From: Actinoalloteichus_B caeruleus
GTDB taxonomy: Bacteria; Actinomycetota; Actinomycetes; Mycobacteriales; Pseudonocardiaceae
Direction: 5' to 3' (one strand)
Assembly: GCF_000718005.1 (NCBI RefSeq)
Contig: NZ_JODV01000001.1
Length of the DNA stretch: 64,000 nucleotides
The notes beneath the pieces are model-generated. The model searched no databases and was not told the origin of the DNA. It was given only the letters and a program-made list of their open reading frames with translations. Shown here piece after piece: positions 15,111-24,251 of this stretch; position 1 is the stretch's first letter; every line of letters begins with the position of its first letter. Made by a program: the position numbers and the translations under genes.

Positions 15111-15563
15111 GACCAGCCCCCGGGGCTTGCGCGCGGACGTGGTCGCCGGCTCGGCTCCCCTGGCCGGAACCGAGGTCGGACCGCGCCGGGTCGAGCCCTG
15201 CCGGGTGTCGGCCGTGCCCGGCGGGGCGAGCCGGGTCGGGGGCGGATCATCCGTCTGGCGGAGATGCCGGGGCCGGGGGCACCGGCGAAACGCGGGTTTT
15301 CGACCACGGTTCCCCCGCACGGGCGGGAAGGTCGCCCGCCCGGGGGTGGGGCGGGGCCTAGATTGCTCCGGAAGAGCGCCCGCAGTGGGCCCCACCGGTT
15401 TCCGTGGGGGCGGGGCAGGCGTCGGAGTTCGACCCGAGCGCCCCGTCCGTTCTCCCTCCACGGACGAGTAGGACCAGAGGAACATGTCCGTCTTTTCCCA
15501 ACCCGGGTCGGTGACCCGTGTCGTTGCCGCGATGGCGTGCCGAGGCATGCGGAGGTCGACGCG
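15111..15563. other. 453-bp intergenic region before the first propeller gene
   Basis: No gene seen. A GGGGCCTAGATT element at 15353-15364 lies about 205 bases before the GTG of the next gene, and a similar GGGGCTAGAGT lies at the same distance before its paralogue. The perfect repeat CGGGTC-GGT-GACCCG is at 15504-15518. Confidence 0.35.
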
Positions 15564-17267
15564 GTGACCGACCCCGAGAACACTCCCCCGTCGCCCCGGC
15601 CCGAGAGTTCGTCGGCCACCCCGCCACCGCCCTCCGAGGACCGCGAGGCGCACCCCACCCCCGGCCCCGACCAGCCCCCCGGCGAGACCGGGGGAACGCC
15701 GTGGTCCGGGTCGCCGATGCCCGGCGCCGTCCCGCCACCGCCGGAGGCGGCCGCCGCGCACGGTCACGCGTTCCCACCGCCGGGCGGGGACCAGCCCCAG
15801 GCCGGGACCGGGTGGCAGCCGGTGCCCCCGCCGCCGGCGCCGGGGCCCTGGGCGCCCGGCTACCCCCCGCCCCAGCCGCCCCGTCCGCGTCGGACCGGTC
15901 TGCTCGCCGCGCTGGTCGCGGTTCCCGTCGTCGTGCTGGGCATCGTGCTGACCGTGGTGTTGACCCGAGGCGGGGACGAACCGTCCGGGTCCCCGGCAGC
16001 CGCCGGCACCGAGGTGGAGGACGGGGAGGGCGTCGACGGCGCGGTGCCGGTCGGCGAAGCCCAGGAGCCGAGGTGGCACGTTCCCGTCGCCTCGGAGGAC
16101 CCGTTCGCGCACGAGCTGCTGGGCTCCTGGGTGACGGGGACGACGGCGGTCCGCGCGGAGGCCGGTTCCGTGATCGGCTACGACCTGGCCAGCGGGGATG
16201 TCCGCTGGGAGCTGCCGTCCTCCGGCGACGAGCGGTACTGCGGGTTGAGCGCGGAGACCCACGAGAACGGCATCGTCGTGTCGCACGGCGTCGGGCACGT
16301 CTGCGACCAGCTCTCGATGGTCGACCTGGACAGCGGGGAGACGCGCTGGCAGGTCGCACCGGAGGCCGACGAGGCGGACCCCGGCGCGGTGCTGCGGCCC
16401 GTGGTGGCCAACGGTGTCGCCCTGACCTCCGTCGTCCCCGAACGGCTCACCGCGCACGACGCGGGTACGGGTGAGATCCGGTGGGAGGTCGAACTGCCGA
16501 ACCCGATCGCGGCCGACGCCGAGGCCAGGCCCTGCCGTGCCACCGAGGCCGCCCCGGCCGAGGGGTTCCTCGTCGTCAGCGGGCACTGCGCCCCCGAACG
16601 GTTCGCCTTCGGCGAGGCGCAGCGCTTCGTCGCCAGGGTCGCGCCGGAGACCGGGGCGGTCGTCTGGCAGACGGTGGTCCCCGGGGACGTCATCGAGGAG
16701 GGCACGACCGGCTCGGTGCGGTTGCTCTCCGCGAACCCCCCGGTGATCGGGCTCGTCGTGCGGGGTGAGGAGTCGGGGCCGATCGCGGTCTTCGACCCGG
16801 AGAACGGCACGCTCACCCATGACCTGGTGGTGGACGGCCTTCCGATCGGGGTGGACCCCGAACCGGAACAGGGCGCGGCGCCGCCGGTGCCGACCTGGTC
16901 CGACGGGAGCGGGCTGGTGCTCAGGTCCGCCGTCGGGGAGTGCGAGGAGACCCTGACCAGGGTGGACCTGAACTCCGGTTCGATCGCCTGGGAGACGGAC
17001 GAGACCACCTGTGGTCAGCTGCCGGTCGCAGTGGAGGGCGAGGAGCCGTTGCTGGTGTCGGTGGGTTCCTCGAACGGTGCGCCGACCCTGGCGACGGTGG
17101 CGCTGGCCGACGGCCAGGTGCGGCACCTGGGCGCGCTCGGGGGTGACCCGGAGTCGGTGTGGCTGCCACTGACGGGCCGCGCGCACCGCAACGGGGACAG
17201 CGTCGTCGTCTTCCCGGTCGACTCGTCGATGACGAGGACCGCCGTGCTCGCGTTCGACGCACCCTGA
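15564..17267 (+). CDS. membrane-anchored PQQ-type beta-propeller protein, paralogue 1
   Basis: A 567-residue protein of unknown function. Residues 1-108 are a long Pro/Gly-rich cytoplasmic tail, 112-133 a single transmembrane helix (GLLAALVAVPVVVLGIVLTVVL), and the rest an extracytoplasmic domain with PQQ-like propeller blades marked by GDVRWEL, GETRWQV, GEIRWEV, GAVVWQT and GSIAWET. No catalytic site or PQQ ligand set is visible, so it probably binds or senses something rather than oxidises alcohols. GTG at 15564 follows GGAGG by about 8 bases. The next gene is a clear paralogue with the same layout, so the pair arose by tandem duplication. Confidence 0.75.
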   Translation: MTDPENTPPSPRPESSSATPPPPSEDREAHPTPGPDQPPGETGGTPWSGSPMPGAVPPPPEAAAAHGHAFPPPGGDQPQAGTGWQPVPPPPAPGPWAPGYPPPQPPRPRRTGLLAALVAVPVVVLGIVLTVVLTRGGDEPSGSPAAAGTEVEDGEGVDGAVPVGEAQEPRWHVPVASEDPFAHELLGSWVTGTTAVRAEAGSVIGYDLASGDVRWELPSSGDERYCGLSAETHENGIVVSHGVGHVCDQLSMVDLDSGETRWQVAPEADEADPGAVLRPVVANGVALTSVVPERLTAHDAGTGEIRWEVELPNPIAADAEARPCRATEAAPAEGFLVVSGHCAPERFAFGEAQRFVARVAPETGAVVWQTVVPGDVIEEGTTGSVRLLSANPPVIGLVVRGEESGPIAVFDPENGTLTHDLVVDGLPIGVDPEPEQGAAPPVPTWSDGSGLVLRSAVGECEETLTRVDLNSGSIAWETDETTCGQLPVAVEGEEPLLVSVGSSNGAPTLATVALADGQVRHLGALGGDPESVWLPLTGRAHRNGDSVVVFPVDSSMTRTAVLAFDAP

Positions 17268-17701
17268 GCCCGGATCGGTTCGCGGAGGCCGTGGGTGCCC
17301 GGCGGCCGGCCTCCGCGAACCGTCTCGTCCTGAGTCCGCGTGCTCCCAAGGACGCCGTCGGCCGAGCGCCCCGAGCGCTGGCCTCAGAGCCCACCCCCTG
17401 GCTCGGGGACGCGGCGAAGCCCCACCCGCGTCACCGTTGGTGACGTTCCTCGTCGGAGCAGGCTCCGCCGAAACCACCCCATCGGGTCTGCCCCTGGGGC
17501 TAGAGTCCGGTCGGCATCGGCACGGCGGGTGACCGCCCGCGCCGGATACGTGGTCGAGCCGGGACGGTGGGGGGAGTTCCCCGACCCGGCCGAAGGACAA
17601 CGACGGGGGCACCAGGAACGGATGGACACCACACCTCGGCCGGCGCGCGGCGCGTCGGCGACCAGCACCGCCGCGTCAGGGGACAGCCGGAGGGGGAGAC
17701 G
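17268..17701. other. 434-bp region between the two propeller paralogues
   Basis: No gene. It contains the perfect inverted repeat CGTCACC-GTT-GGTGACG at 17429-17445 and, further on, the GGGGCTAGAGT element (17497-17507) about 200 bases before the next start. These look like a regulator site and a promoter element for the second paralogue. Confidence 0.4.
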
Positions 17702-19279
17702 GTGAGCGGCGGTGGCGACCAGCCGGGTCCGGGCCCCTGGCAGGGCGGCGGCCAACCGAACCCGTGGCAGGGCGGCGGCCAACCCGGCCCCTGGCAGGGC
17801 GGAGCCAACCCCCAGGGCTGGGCGGGAGCGCCCCCGGGCTCCGGCGGGCAGGCACCGCCCCCCTGGAACCACGGGCAGCCCGTCGGGCCGCCGCCTCGGA
17901 AGCCCCGGCGACGAGGCCTGGTCATCGCGCTCGTCACGGTGCCAGCCGTCGTCCTGGCCGGTGTGGCCGCCGTCGTCCTGACCCGGGGCGGCAGCGAGGA
18001 CCCCCCGGCGCCCGATCCCGCCGCGGGCGGTGTGGCCTCGGAACCTCCAGGTGCGCCGACGGAGCCGCTGTGGGCGGCACCGGCTCCCGTCACCCAGCCC
18101 TACGAGAACGACCTGCTCGGCAGCTGGGTCACCGAGAGCACCGCCGTGCGGGCGGAGTACTGGACGATGGTCGGCCACGACCTGGGCACCGGCGAGCCGA
18201 CGTGGGAACGGCCGGCTCCGGAGGGCAGCTCGTACTGCGCCGTCAGCGCCGAGACGCACGAGAACCGGGTGTTCGTCGTGCACGGCGAGGCTGGCGAGCT
18301 GTGCAACCTGCTGTCCTCGGTGGACCTCGACACGGGGGAGACGGTGTGGGAGGTCGAACAACACCCTGCGCAGCCCGACGAGATCGGTCTCCGTCGACCG
18401 GCCGTCACCAGCGGTGTGGTGTTGGCCGACTACGATGGAGGGAGGATGCGCGCCTTCTCGGCCGACTCGGGCGAGGAGCTGTGGGACCTGATGCGGATGC
18501 CCAACCCCGTCGCGGACCCGGACCAGCCGGCCCGGTGCTCGGTGTACGGCTTCACCCCGGCCCCGGACAGCTTCTACGTGCACGGCGACTGCCGACCGAG
18601 GAACCTGACCTTGGGCGATGACCACCGGTACGTGGCCCGGATCGACGCGGCGACCGGGGAGGTGCGGTGGCAGACCCTCGTCCCGGAGTCGGTGATCCCG
18701 CTGGGGGAGCCCACCGGCACCGAGCTGTTGTCCACCGATCCGCCGGTCCTCGGGCACTTCCCCCTGAACTCGACGGCCAGCCCCGTGGTGGTGTTCGACC
18801 CCGACGACGGGAGCATCACGCACGACCTCGTGCTGGAAGGTCCACCGCCGGCGCTCGGGCAGAGCCCGCTGCGAGGGGACGCCCCGCCGCACACGGTCCT
18901 GACCACTCCGGACAGCCTGCTGCTGCGCATCGTCACGCCCGGCGGCGGCTGCGAGCACAACCTGACCCGCATCGACGTGACGACCGGCGCCGTGGCGTGG
19001 GAGGGCGTCGCCACCAGCTGCGAACACGTGCTCCTCGGCGTCGAGGACGGGGAGGCCCTGGTGATCTTCAACGGGGGTTCCGCCGGCGAGGAAGCCACGC
19101 TGATCGCCGTCGCGCTGGCGGACGGTTCGACCAGGGAGATCGGCCCGCTGGCCGCCGACCCGGGCAGCACCGGGCGGGCCCTGTCCGGCCGGGCCCACCG
19201 ACACGGCGACAGCATCATCGTGTTCCCGGACTTCATGCTGGGCACGGAGACCGGCGTACTGGCCGTCGCCGCACCGTGA
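17702..19279 (+). CDS. membrane-anchored PQQ-type beta-propeller protein, paralogue 2
   Basis: A 525-residue paralogue of the upstream protein. The N-terminal tail is Gly/Gln/Pro/Trp-rich with three copies of PWQGGGQP-like repeats (residues about 11-38). One transmembrane helix lies near 72-93 (GLVIALVTVPAVVLAGVAAVVL), followed by the extracytoplasmic propeller (GEPTWER, GETVWEV, GEELWDL, GEVRWQT, GAVAWEG). Shared segments such as ELLGSWV/DLLGSWV, AVRAE, SAETHEN and GRAHR(N/H)GDS show common ancestry along the whole extracellular part. GTG at 17702 is preceded by a GGAGGGGGAG stretch. The function is unknown; cell-surface sensing is one possibility. Confidence 0.75.
   Translation: MSGGGDQPGPGPWQGGGQPNPWQGGGQPGPWQGGANPQGWAGAPPGSGGQAPPPWNHGQPVGPPPRKPRRRGLVIALVTVPAVVLAGVAAVVLTRGGSEDPPAPDPAAGGVASEPPGAPTEPLWAAPAPVTQPYENDLLGSWVTESTAVRAEYWTMVGHDLGTGEPTWERPAPEGSSYCAVSAETHENRVFVVHGEAGELCNLLSSVDLDTGETVWEVEQHPAQPDEIGLRRPAVTSGVVLADYDGGRMRAFSADSGEELWDLMRMPNPVADPDQPARCSVYGFTPAPDSFYVHGDCRPRNLTLGDDHRYVARIDAATGEVRWQTLVPESVIPLGEPTGTELLSTDPPVLGHFPLNSTASPVVVFDPDDGSITHDLVLEGPPPALGQSPLRGDAPPHTVLTTPDSLLLRIVTPGGGCEHNLTRIDVTTGAVAWEGVATSCEHVLLGVEDGEALVIFNGGSAGEEATLIAVALADGSTREIGPLAADPGSTGRALSGRAHRHGDSIIVFPDFMLGTETGVLAVAAP
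17735..17815 (+). repeat. 27-bp tandem repeat inside the second propeller gene
   Basis: Three in-frame copies of a 27-bp unit, with TGGCAGGGCGG recurring at 17738, 17765 and 17792, encode the nine-residue repeat PWQGGGQP(N/G). The third copy is degenerate. Copy number could vary between strains. Confidence 0.75.
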
Positions 19280-19607
19280 CAGGGGGAGCGGCCGTGGGGC
19301 CCGGCTGACCTCGCCGTTCCCGGTAGCCCCGGCCTCCTCCACCGCGACACCTCGCCGGGGCCGCCGTGGCCGGCCCTCCTCCCCTGCCGCCCCCACCCGA
19401 GGACTCGACCAGGGCGGCAGCCCGCCGGATGACGACGTGGGTCCTCCCCCGGATCGACCCACCGTCCGCCCTGCGGCCTCCTCCCGGCTCCCTCCGGGCT
19501 CGCGCCGCGCGTCCGGAGGGGTCGGGGCGGGCGTGGGTCGTCGTCACCTCGTCCGACCGGTCCCAACCGTCGGTGGGGAGGCGGGCCCAGCCCGCCACTC
19601 AGCCCGG
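19280..19607. other. 328-bp convergent intergenic region with hairpin
   Basis: No gene. The repeat GGCGGGC-CCA-GCCCGCC at 19580-19596 lies 11 bases past the stop of the minus-strand membrane protein gene and could end its transcript. No T-run is present. Confidence 0.4.
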
Positions 19608-20468
19608 CTAGTTCGACGGTTGCCGGTAGCGTCCGCCGTCCGCCTCGAAGCGGGGAGGCGGTTCGGCGGGGAGGTCGACGAGGACGACGGCCGGATCCGA
19701 CGGGTCCGTGGTGACCAGGACCGCGCTGCCCAGGCGGGGGACCTGGTCGGGTGTGGTCACCAGGTGGGCGCGGATCGTCCGGGAGGGTTGGGCGCCGGGG
19801 ACCTCCACGGTGGCGGCGAAACGTGGGTTGCCGCCCGACCACTCCCGGTGGAACTCGACGGCGGTGAGCACCCCGGGTTCGGATCGGCCCCACTCGCGGA
19901 GGGCCCGGATGGTCCGCTGGCGGGTCCGCACGTAGCGGAGTCGGCGTCGCGCTCGGAGCGCGGACACTCCGGCGAGGAGGAGGCACAGGGCGCCGAGGGC
20001 GCCCGGCAGCGCACCGAGCACCACGTCGAACGGGGCGCCGTCGGCGGGAGGCCAGGGGCCGAGCAGCAGCGCTGAGGTACCGACGCCGGCGGCGGCACAG
20101 CCCGCCAGGGCGGGCACCTCGGCGATCCGCAGCGCGGTGGCGCGCTGCCCGTAGATCCGGTGGGCGGCGTCGTAGGTGATCTCGGTGACCACCGCGGCCA
20201 GGAACACCAGGAGGACACAGGGAAGCGCCCACCACCACGGGACGTGCCCTGCTCCGAGCAGTTGGCTGAGGAGGGGCATCAGGGCCAGTGGCCACAGCAG
20301 GGCGGCGGTGGTGGCCCAGCCGAGGATCTCCCTCGGCAGGTGGTCCGGGACCGGAACGGGGGTCTCGGCCACGATGTCGTCGCCGCGCTCCGCCACCGAG
20401 AACACGGGCCAGGGCGTCGGTCCGTCTCCGGGCAGCGGGTGGGTCGAGGGGGTCGGTCGTGCACTCAT
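19608..20468 (-). CDS. multi-pass membrane protein of unknown function
   Basis: A 286-residue protein I do not recognise. Four hydrophobic segments are visible, near residues 47-70 (ILGWATTAALLWPLALMPLL), 78-99, 112-137 and 149-171. They are followed by a basic segment (RARRRLRYVRTRQRTIRALREWG) and a soluble C-terminal domain of about 110 residues with beta-rich character (GVLTAVEFHREWSGG ... VLVDLPAEPPPR). Such a layout suggests a membrane anchor with a cytoplasmic small beta-barrel. ATG at 20468 has GGAGG 6 bases upstream. Its neighbours give no functional clue. Confidence 0.7.
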   Translation of the reverse strand: MSARPTPSTHPLPGDGPTPWPVFSVAERGDDIVAETPVPVPDHLPREILGWATTAALLWPLALMPLLSQLLGAGHVPWWWALPCVLLVFLAAVVTEITYDAAHRIYGQRATALRIAEVPALAGCAAAGVGTSALLLGPWPPADGAPFDVVLGALPGALGALCLLLAGVSALRARRRLRYVRTRQRTIRALREWGRSEPGVLTAVEFHREWSGGNPRFAATVEVPGAQPSRTIRAHLVTTPDQVPRLGSAVLVTTDPSDPAVVLVDLPAEPPPRFEADGGRYRQPSN

Positions 20469-20671
20469 GGGGGCCTCCGACGAAGAACGACCTGCCCGGC
20501 CGACGCTAGCGACTCCGCGCCGCTCCCGAGGCAGCCTCACCAGAATCGGTGCCCTCTGCGCCGGGGCAGCACGCGCCGAACCGCGGGGTGGGGCAGGTGC
20601 CGCGCGGAGCGGTGGCGGTGGCGGTCGCGTTCCGGGCCACCGGGCCAGGCGGGCCGGAGCGGGCGGGGCCC

Positions 20672-21772
20672 TCAGAGCTCGCCGGCGTTGGCGGCGGCTC
20701 CGCAGGACTCCCGGACCTCCAGGGTGGGCCAGAGCTGGACGCGGTGCACCGGTCGCCGGTCGCCCTCGGCCGCCCTGCCCAGGGCCAGTTCGACCGCGAG
20801 CTGACCGAGGCGGTGCTTCTGCGGGCGGACGGCGGTGAGCGGGGGGTCGGAGGCGGCGGCGACCTCGTCGTCGTAGGAGACGACCGCCAGGCGCCCTGGC
20901 ACGTCGATGCCCAGGTCCCTGGCCCGTTCGACCATGCCGATCGCTTCCCGGTCCGCGTGGACGAGCATCGCGCGCACCCCCCGCTCCGCGCAGTGGAGCA
21001 GGACCTCGTCGTAGACGGGTGGCCAGCCGGGCGTCCCGTAGCTGGGCACCTCGATGTCCAGGTCGGTGTCGTGGGGGAGGCCGAGTTCGGCGGTGGTGGC
21101 CGCCCACCCGGCGCGCAGCGCGGTGCTGGTGGGGCTGGTCCGGGAGGTGACCAGGGCGACGGCCCGGTGCCCCAGGGCGGTCAGGTGGCGCACCCCGAGG
21201 CCCGCGCCGAGGGCGTGCGCCGTGGTGGCCGCGTCGAGCGCGAGGGTCGACAGCTCCGGCGGCGGTAACCGCTCCATCAGGACCACGGGCACCGGCAGGC
21301 TCCCCAGCCAGCGGAGCAGGTCGAGGCCGGCGTCCCCGTGGACCACGGGGGCGGCGAGGACGACGCGGACGCCGTGGTCGACCAGCGCGCTGATCTGCCG
21401 GCGGTCCTCGGTCGGGTCGTAGCTGGACACGCGCATGACCAGTCTGCTCCCGGCCGAGGCCACGGCCGCCTGGGCGCCCTGCACGACGTGCGGCCAGTAG
21501 TACTCGACGGAGGGCACCACCATCCCGACCAGGGTTCTGCCGGTCGCCCCGCCGAGGGCTGGGCGGGGTGCGGTGGGGGTGCGGTTCGGCCGGTGCGGGC
21601 GGGTGATCCCGCCGTGGACGCGTTGCACGAGACCTCGGTCCGCCAGGGCCGTGACGTCCCGGCGCACGGTGACCGCCGTGACCCCCATCCGTTCGGCGAG
21701 ATCGGCCAGCCGGACGGTCCCGTGCCGCTGCACCAGGGCGAGGATCAGCTCCTGCCGCTGTGAGGCCAGCAT
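20672..21772 (-). CDS. DeoR-type HTH / LacI-type sugar-binding hybrid repressor
   Basis: A 366-residue regulator combining an N-terminal DeoR winged helix (MLASQRQELILALVQRHGTVRLADLAERMGVTAVTVRRDV, residues 1-58) with a periplasmic-binding-protein-like effector domain of LacI type (about 80-355: VGMVVPSVEYYWPHVVQGAQAA ... AVVSYDDEVAAASDPPLTAVRPQKHRLG). This architecture is common next to actinobacterial sugar ABC operons. It is divergent from the ABC operon, with ten-bp direct repeats between them that are its likely operator. Start ATG at 21772 with GGAGGAGG upstream. It probably represses the operon until the transported sugar or a derivative binds. Confidence 0.9.
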   Translation of the reverse strand: MLASQRQELILALVQRHGTVRLADLAERMGVTAVTVRRDVTALADRGLVQRVHGGITRPHRPNRTPTAPRPALGGATGRTLVGMVVPSVEYYWPHVVQGAQAAVASAGSRLVMRVSSYDPTEDRRQISALVDHGVRVVLAAPVVHGDAGLDLLRWLGSLPVPVVLMERLPPPELSTLALDAATTAHALGAGLGVRHLTALGHRAVALVTSRTSPTSTALRAGWAATTAELGLPHDTDLDIEVPSYGTPGWPPVYDEVLLHCAERGVRAMLVHADREAIGMVERARDLGIDVPGRLAVVSYDDEVAAASDPPLTAVRPQKHRLGQLAVELALGRAAEGDRRPVHRVQLWPTLEVRESCGAAANAGEL

Positions 21773-21883
21773 CGTGGTCCTCCTCCGCGTGGGTCGTCGG
21801 CGGGGGCGTCGGCGCGAGCCCGACCGGGGCCGGTCCCCTCGTCGGCGGGAGCCGGTCCCGCCGGTGACGAGACCCCGGTCACT

Positions 21884-21913
21884 TTCGTTCCTGTTCGTTT
21901 CCGTTCGGTTCCG
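21884..21913. promoter_or_regulatory. decamer direct repeats, candidate DeoR-type operator
   Basis: Three successive decamers, TTCGTTCCTG, TTCGTTTCCG and TTCGGTTCCG, lie 75-104 bases before the ABC operon start. One turn of helix per repeat fits the direct-repeat operators bound by DeoR-type proteins. Confidence 0.6.
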
Positions 21914-21987
21914 CTCGCAACGATTGACGTCGAACTCTCTCACACGGTGGAGTGACGCGAACCACCGCCAGAAGGGACATCCAAGCA

Positions 21988-23310
21988 ATGGTGCTTGATA
22001 CCGGCTGGTCGCGGCGTGCCTTCCTGCGGGCGACACTGGGCGCGGCGGCCCTCGGCGCGGGCGGCGCGACGCTGTCCGGCTGTTCCTCCTCGACCACCGC
22101 CTCCGGCGCGACCAGGGTGCGGATCTGGTCGTGGCTGACCGGGATGGACCGGTACGTCGCGGCCTTCAACGCCGCCCAGCGCGAGGTGCACGTCGAGCTC
22201 AGCGTCATCGCCGCCGGTCTGGACGGCGGCTACGCGCAGCAGACCAACGCGATCCGGGCCCGCAACGCGCCGGACATCCTGCACGTGGAGTACCAGGGCC
22301 TGATCCAGGTCCTGGCGACCGGCGGGCTGCGGGACATCACCGACGACATGAGCGATCTCGCCGAGGGGTACTCGGACGCGGCCTGGCGCGGGGTCCGCCC
22401 GGACGGCCGTACCTGGGCGGTGCCGATGGACCTCGCCCCGATGGTCTTCTACTACCGGGCGGACCTCTTCGACCGGCACGGCATCGCCGTCCCCCGCACC
22501 TGGGACGAGTTCCGAGTGGCCGCCGAGGCGGTGCGGGAGGCGGACCCGGCGGCGAGGCTGACGACGTTCCCGCTCAACGACGGCTCGTTCTTCGCCGGGA
22601 TGTCCTGGCAGGCGGGCCAGCCGTGGTGGCGGATCGACGGGGACACCTGGGTGGTCGACGTCGACGGCGAGGGCACGCTGCGGACGGGTTCCTACTGGCA
22701 GGACCTGATCTCCTCGGACCTGGTCGGCAGCGGTGGCACCGGCACCCAGGACTGGATCGCGAGCATGCACGAGGGCCGCCTGTGGGGGCTGCTCGGCGCG
22801 TCCTGGAGCGTGGGGACGTTGCAGAAGTCGATTCCCGACGACACCGGCCGCTGGGCGGTCACCACGATGCCCACCTGGGGCGGCGAGCCGGCCAACGGGA
22901 TGCAGGGCGGCACCGCCTTCGGGGTGTCGGAGGACAGCCAGGTCCCGGAGGCGGCGATGACCTTCCTCCGCTGGTTGAGCACCGACCCGGAGGTGCCGAG
23001 GATCGGGGCGACGTTCACCTCGCCGTTCCCCGGCTACCTGCCCAACCGGGAGGTGGCCCGCGACGAGGTCGGGTTGGACTACTTCGTGGGCGACCCGGTG
23101 TTCGACGTGTTGGAGGAGGCGGACCGGCGGGTTCCCGAGTGGACCTGGGGGCCGAACGCCCTGGGGCTGTTCTCGAACATCACCGACTCCTTCGGCGGGG
23201 TGCCGGCCGGGCGCACGACGATCCCGGACGCGCTGCGCCGGGTGCAGGGCGTGGCGTTGTCCGGGTTGCGGGAACGCGGGCTGTCCGCGCGGGCCGGTGG
23301 TGCGGCATGA
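21988..23310 (+). CDS. ABC transporter sugar-binding lipoprotein
   Basis: A 440-residue extracellular solute-binding protein of the family-1 (carbohydrate) type. The signal is SRRAFLRATLGAAALGAGGATLSGC: a twin-arginine-like motif followed by a lipobox (LSGC), so it is probably exported by Tat and then lipid-anchored. The mature part shows the usual IRARNAPDILHVEYQGLIQVLATGGLRDITDDM and TWDEFRVAAEAVREADP segments. ATG at 21988 with GAAGGGA upstream; the GTG 36 bases earlier is less likely. First gene of a five-gene operon whose members all overlap by 4 bp. No ATPase gene is present, so it must use a shared MsiK-like ATPase encoded elsewhere. Confidence 0.92.
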   Translation: MVLDTGWSRRAFLRATLGAAALGAGGATLSGCSSSTTASGATRVRIWSWLTGMDRYVAAFNAAQREVHVELSVIAAGLDGGYAQQTNAIRARNAPDILHVEYQGLIQVLATGGLRDITDDMSDLAEGYSDAAWRGVRPDGRTWAVPMDLAPMVFYYRADLFDRHGIAVPRTWDEFRVAAEAVREADPAARLTTFPLNDGSFFAGMSWQAGQPWWRIDGDTWVVDVDGEGTLRTGSYWQDLISSDLVGSGGTGTQDWIASMHEGRLWGLLGASWSVGTLQKSIPDDTGRWAVTTMPTWGGEPANGMQGGTAFGVSEDSQVPEAAMTFLRWLSTDPEVPRIGATFTSPFPGYLPNREVARDEVGLDYFVGDPVFDVLEEADRRVPEWTWGPNALGLFSNITDSFGGVPAGRTTIPDALRRVQGVALSGLRERGLSARAGGAA

Positions 23311-24251
23311 CCGTCGTCACGGACCGGGGGGACTCCTCCGCTCGTCGCCCGGCTCCCTCCCCCGCCCCCCGCCGGATGGGCGGGCGAGCGGGTCGGGCCA
23401 GGTTGGCCCCGCTGCTGCTGGTCGCCCCGTTCGCGCTGCTGCTGCTCGCCACCGTGCTGGTGCCGATCGGGTACGCGCTCTACCTGAGCCTGTTCACCGA
23501 GCGGTTGTCCGGGTTGGGTTTCTCCGGCCCGGAGGACGTCTTCGTCTGGCTGTCGAACTACGGCGCGGTGCTGTCGGACCCGGCCTTCGCCGAGTCGGTG
23601 TGGAACGTGGCCCGCTACGCGCTGGTGCACGTCCCGCTCATGCTGGGCGCCGCGCTGGTCCTCGCGCTGCTGTTGGACGGGGCCGTGGTGTGGCTGCGCC
23701 AGGTGTGGTCGCTCGCGGTGTTCCTGCCCTACGCGGTGCCCGGCGTCATCGCCGGCCTGGTGTGGGCCTACCTGTTCAGCCCGGGGATCGGCCCCCTCAA
23801 CGACGTCCTGCCGTGGGATCCGCTGGGGTCGGAGGGCGTGCTGCCCTCGATCGTCACGATGGCCACCTGGCAGTGGATGGGCTACAACATGATCATCTTC
23901 TACACCGCGTTGCGCACCGTGCCCCGTGACGTGCTGGAGGCGGCGCGGATCGACGGCGCCGGCCCGGTGCGCACCGCGCTGTCGGTGAAGGTGCCGATCA
24001 TCCGACCGACGATCTTCGTCGCGCTCGTGTTCACGGTCATCGGTTCCCTCCAGCTGTTCACCGAACCGCTGGTGCTCCGTTCGTTCACCGGCTCGGTGAC
24101 CAGCACCTGGACCCCGAGCCTGTACGTCTACGAGGCGGCGTTCATCACCAACGACTACGGCCGGGCGGCGGCGGCCTCGCTGCTCCTCGCGTTGGCCTGC
24201 GCGGTGCTCTCGGCGCTGGTGATGCGGCTGTCCACGAGGAGGTCCGGATGA
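23307..24251 (+). CDS. sugar ABC transporter permease 1 (MalF/UgpA type)
   Basis: A 314-residue inner-membrane permease with six main transmembrane helices after a polar N-terminus. The EAA loop that docks the ATPase reads DVLEAARIDGAGPVRTALSVKVPIIRP (the EAAxxDGA pattern). Residues FSPGIGPLNDVLP and the closing SLYVYEAAFITNDYGRAAAAS are typical of the CUT1 carbohydrate family. The start codon overlaps the lipoprotein stop (ATGA), and the end overlaps the next gene in the same way. It works as a heterodimer with the following permease. Confidence 0.93.
   Translation: MTVVTDRGDSSARRPAPSPAPRRMGGRAGRARLAPLLLVAPFALLLLATVLVPIGYALYLSLFTERLSGLGFSGPEDVFVWLSNYGAVLSDPAFAESVWNVARYALVHVPLMLGAALVLALLLDGAVVWLRQVWSLAVFLPYAVPGVIAGLVWAYLFSPGIGPLNDVLPWDPLGSEGVLPSIVTMATWQWMGYNMIIFYTALRTVPRDVLEAARIDGAGPVRTALSVKVPIIRPTIFVALVFTVIGSLQLFTEPLVLRSFTGSVTSTWTPSLYVYEAAFITNDYGRAAAASLLLALACAVLSALVMRLSTRRSG

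Noticed and set aside
13809..17612. Very long minus-strand open frame opposite the SARP and first propeller genes
   Set aside because: Low-complexity Arg/Pro/Gly translation across two unrelated genes and their gap; caused by high GC.
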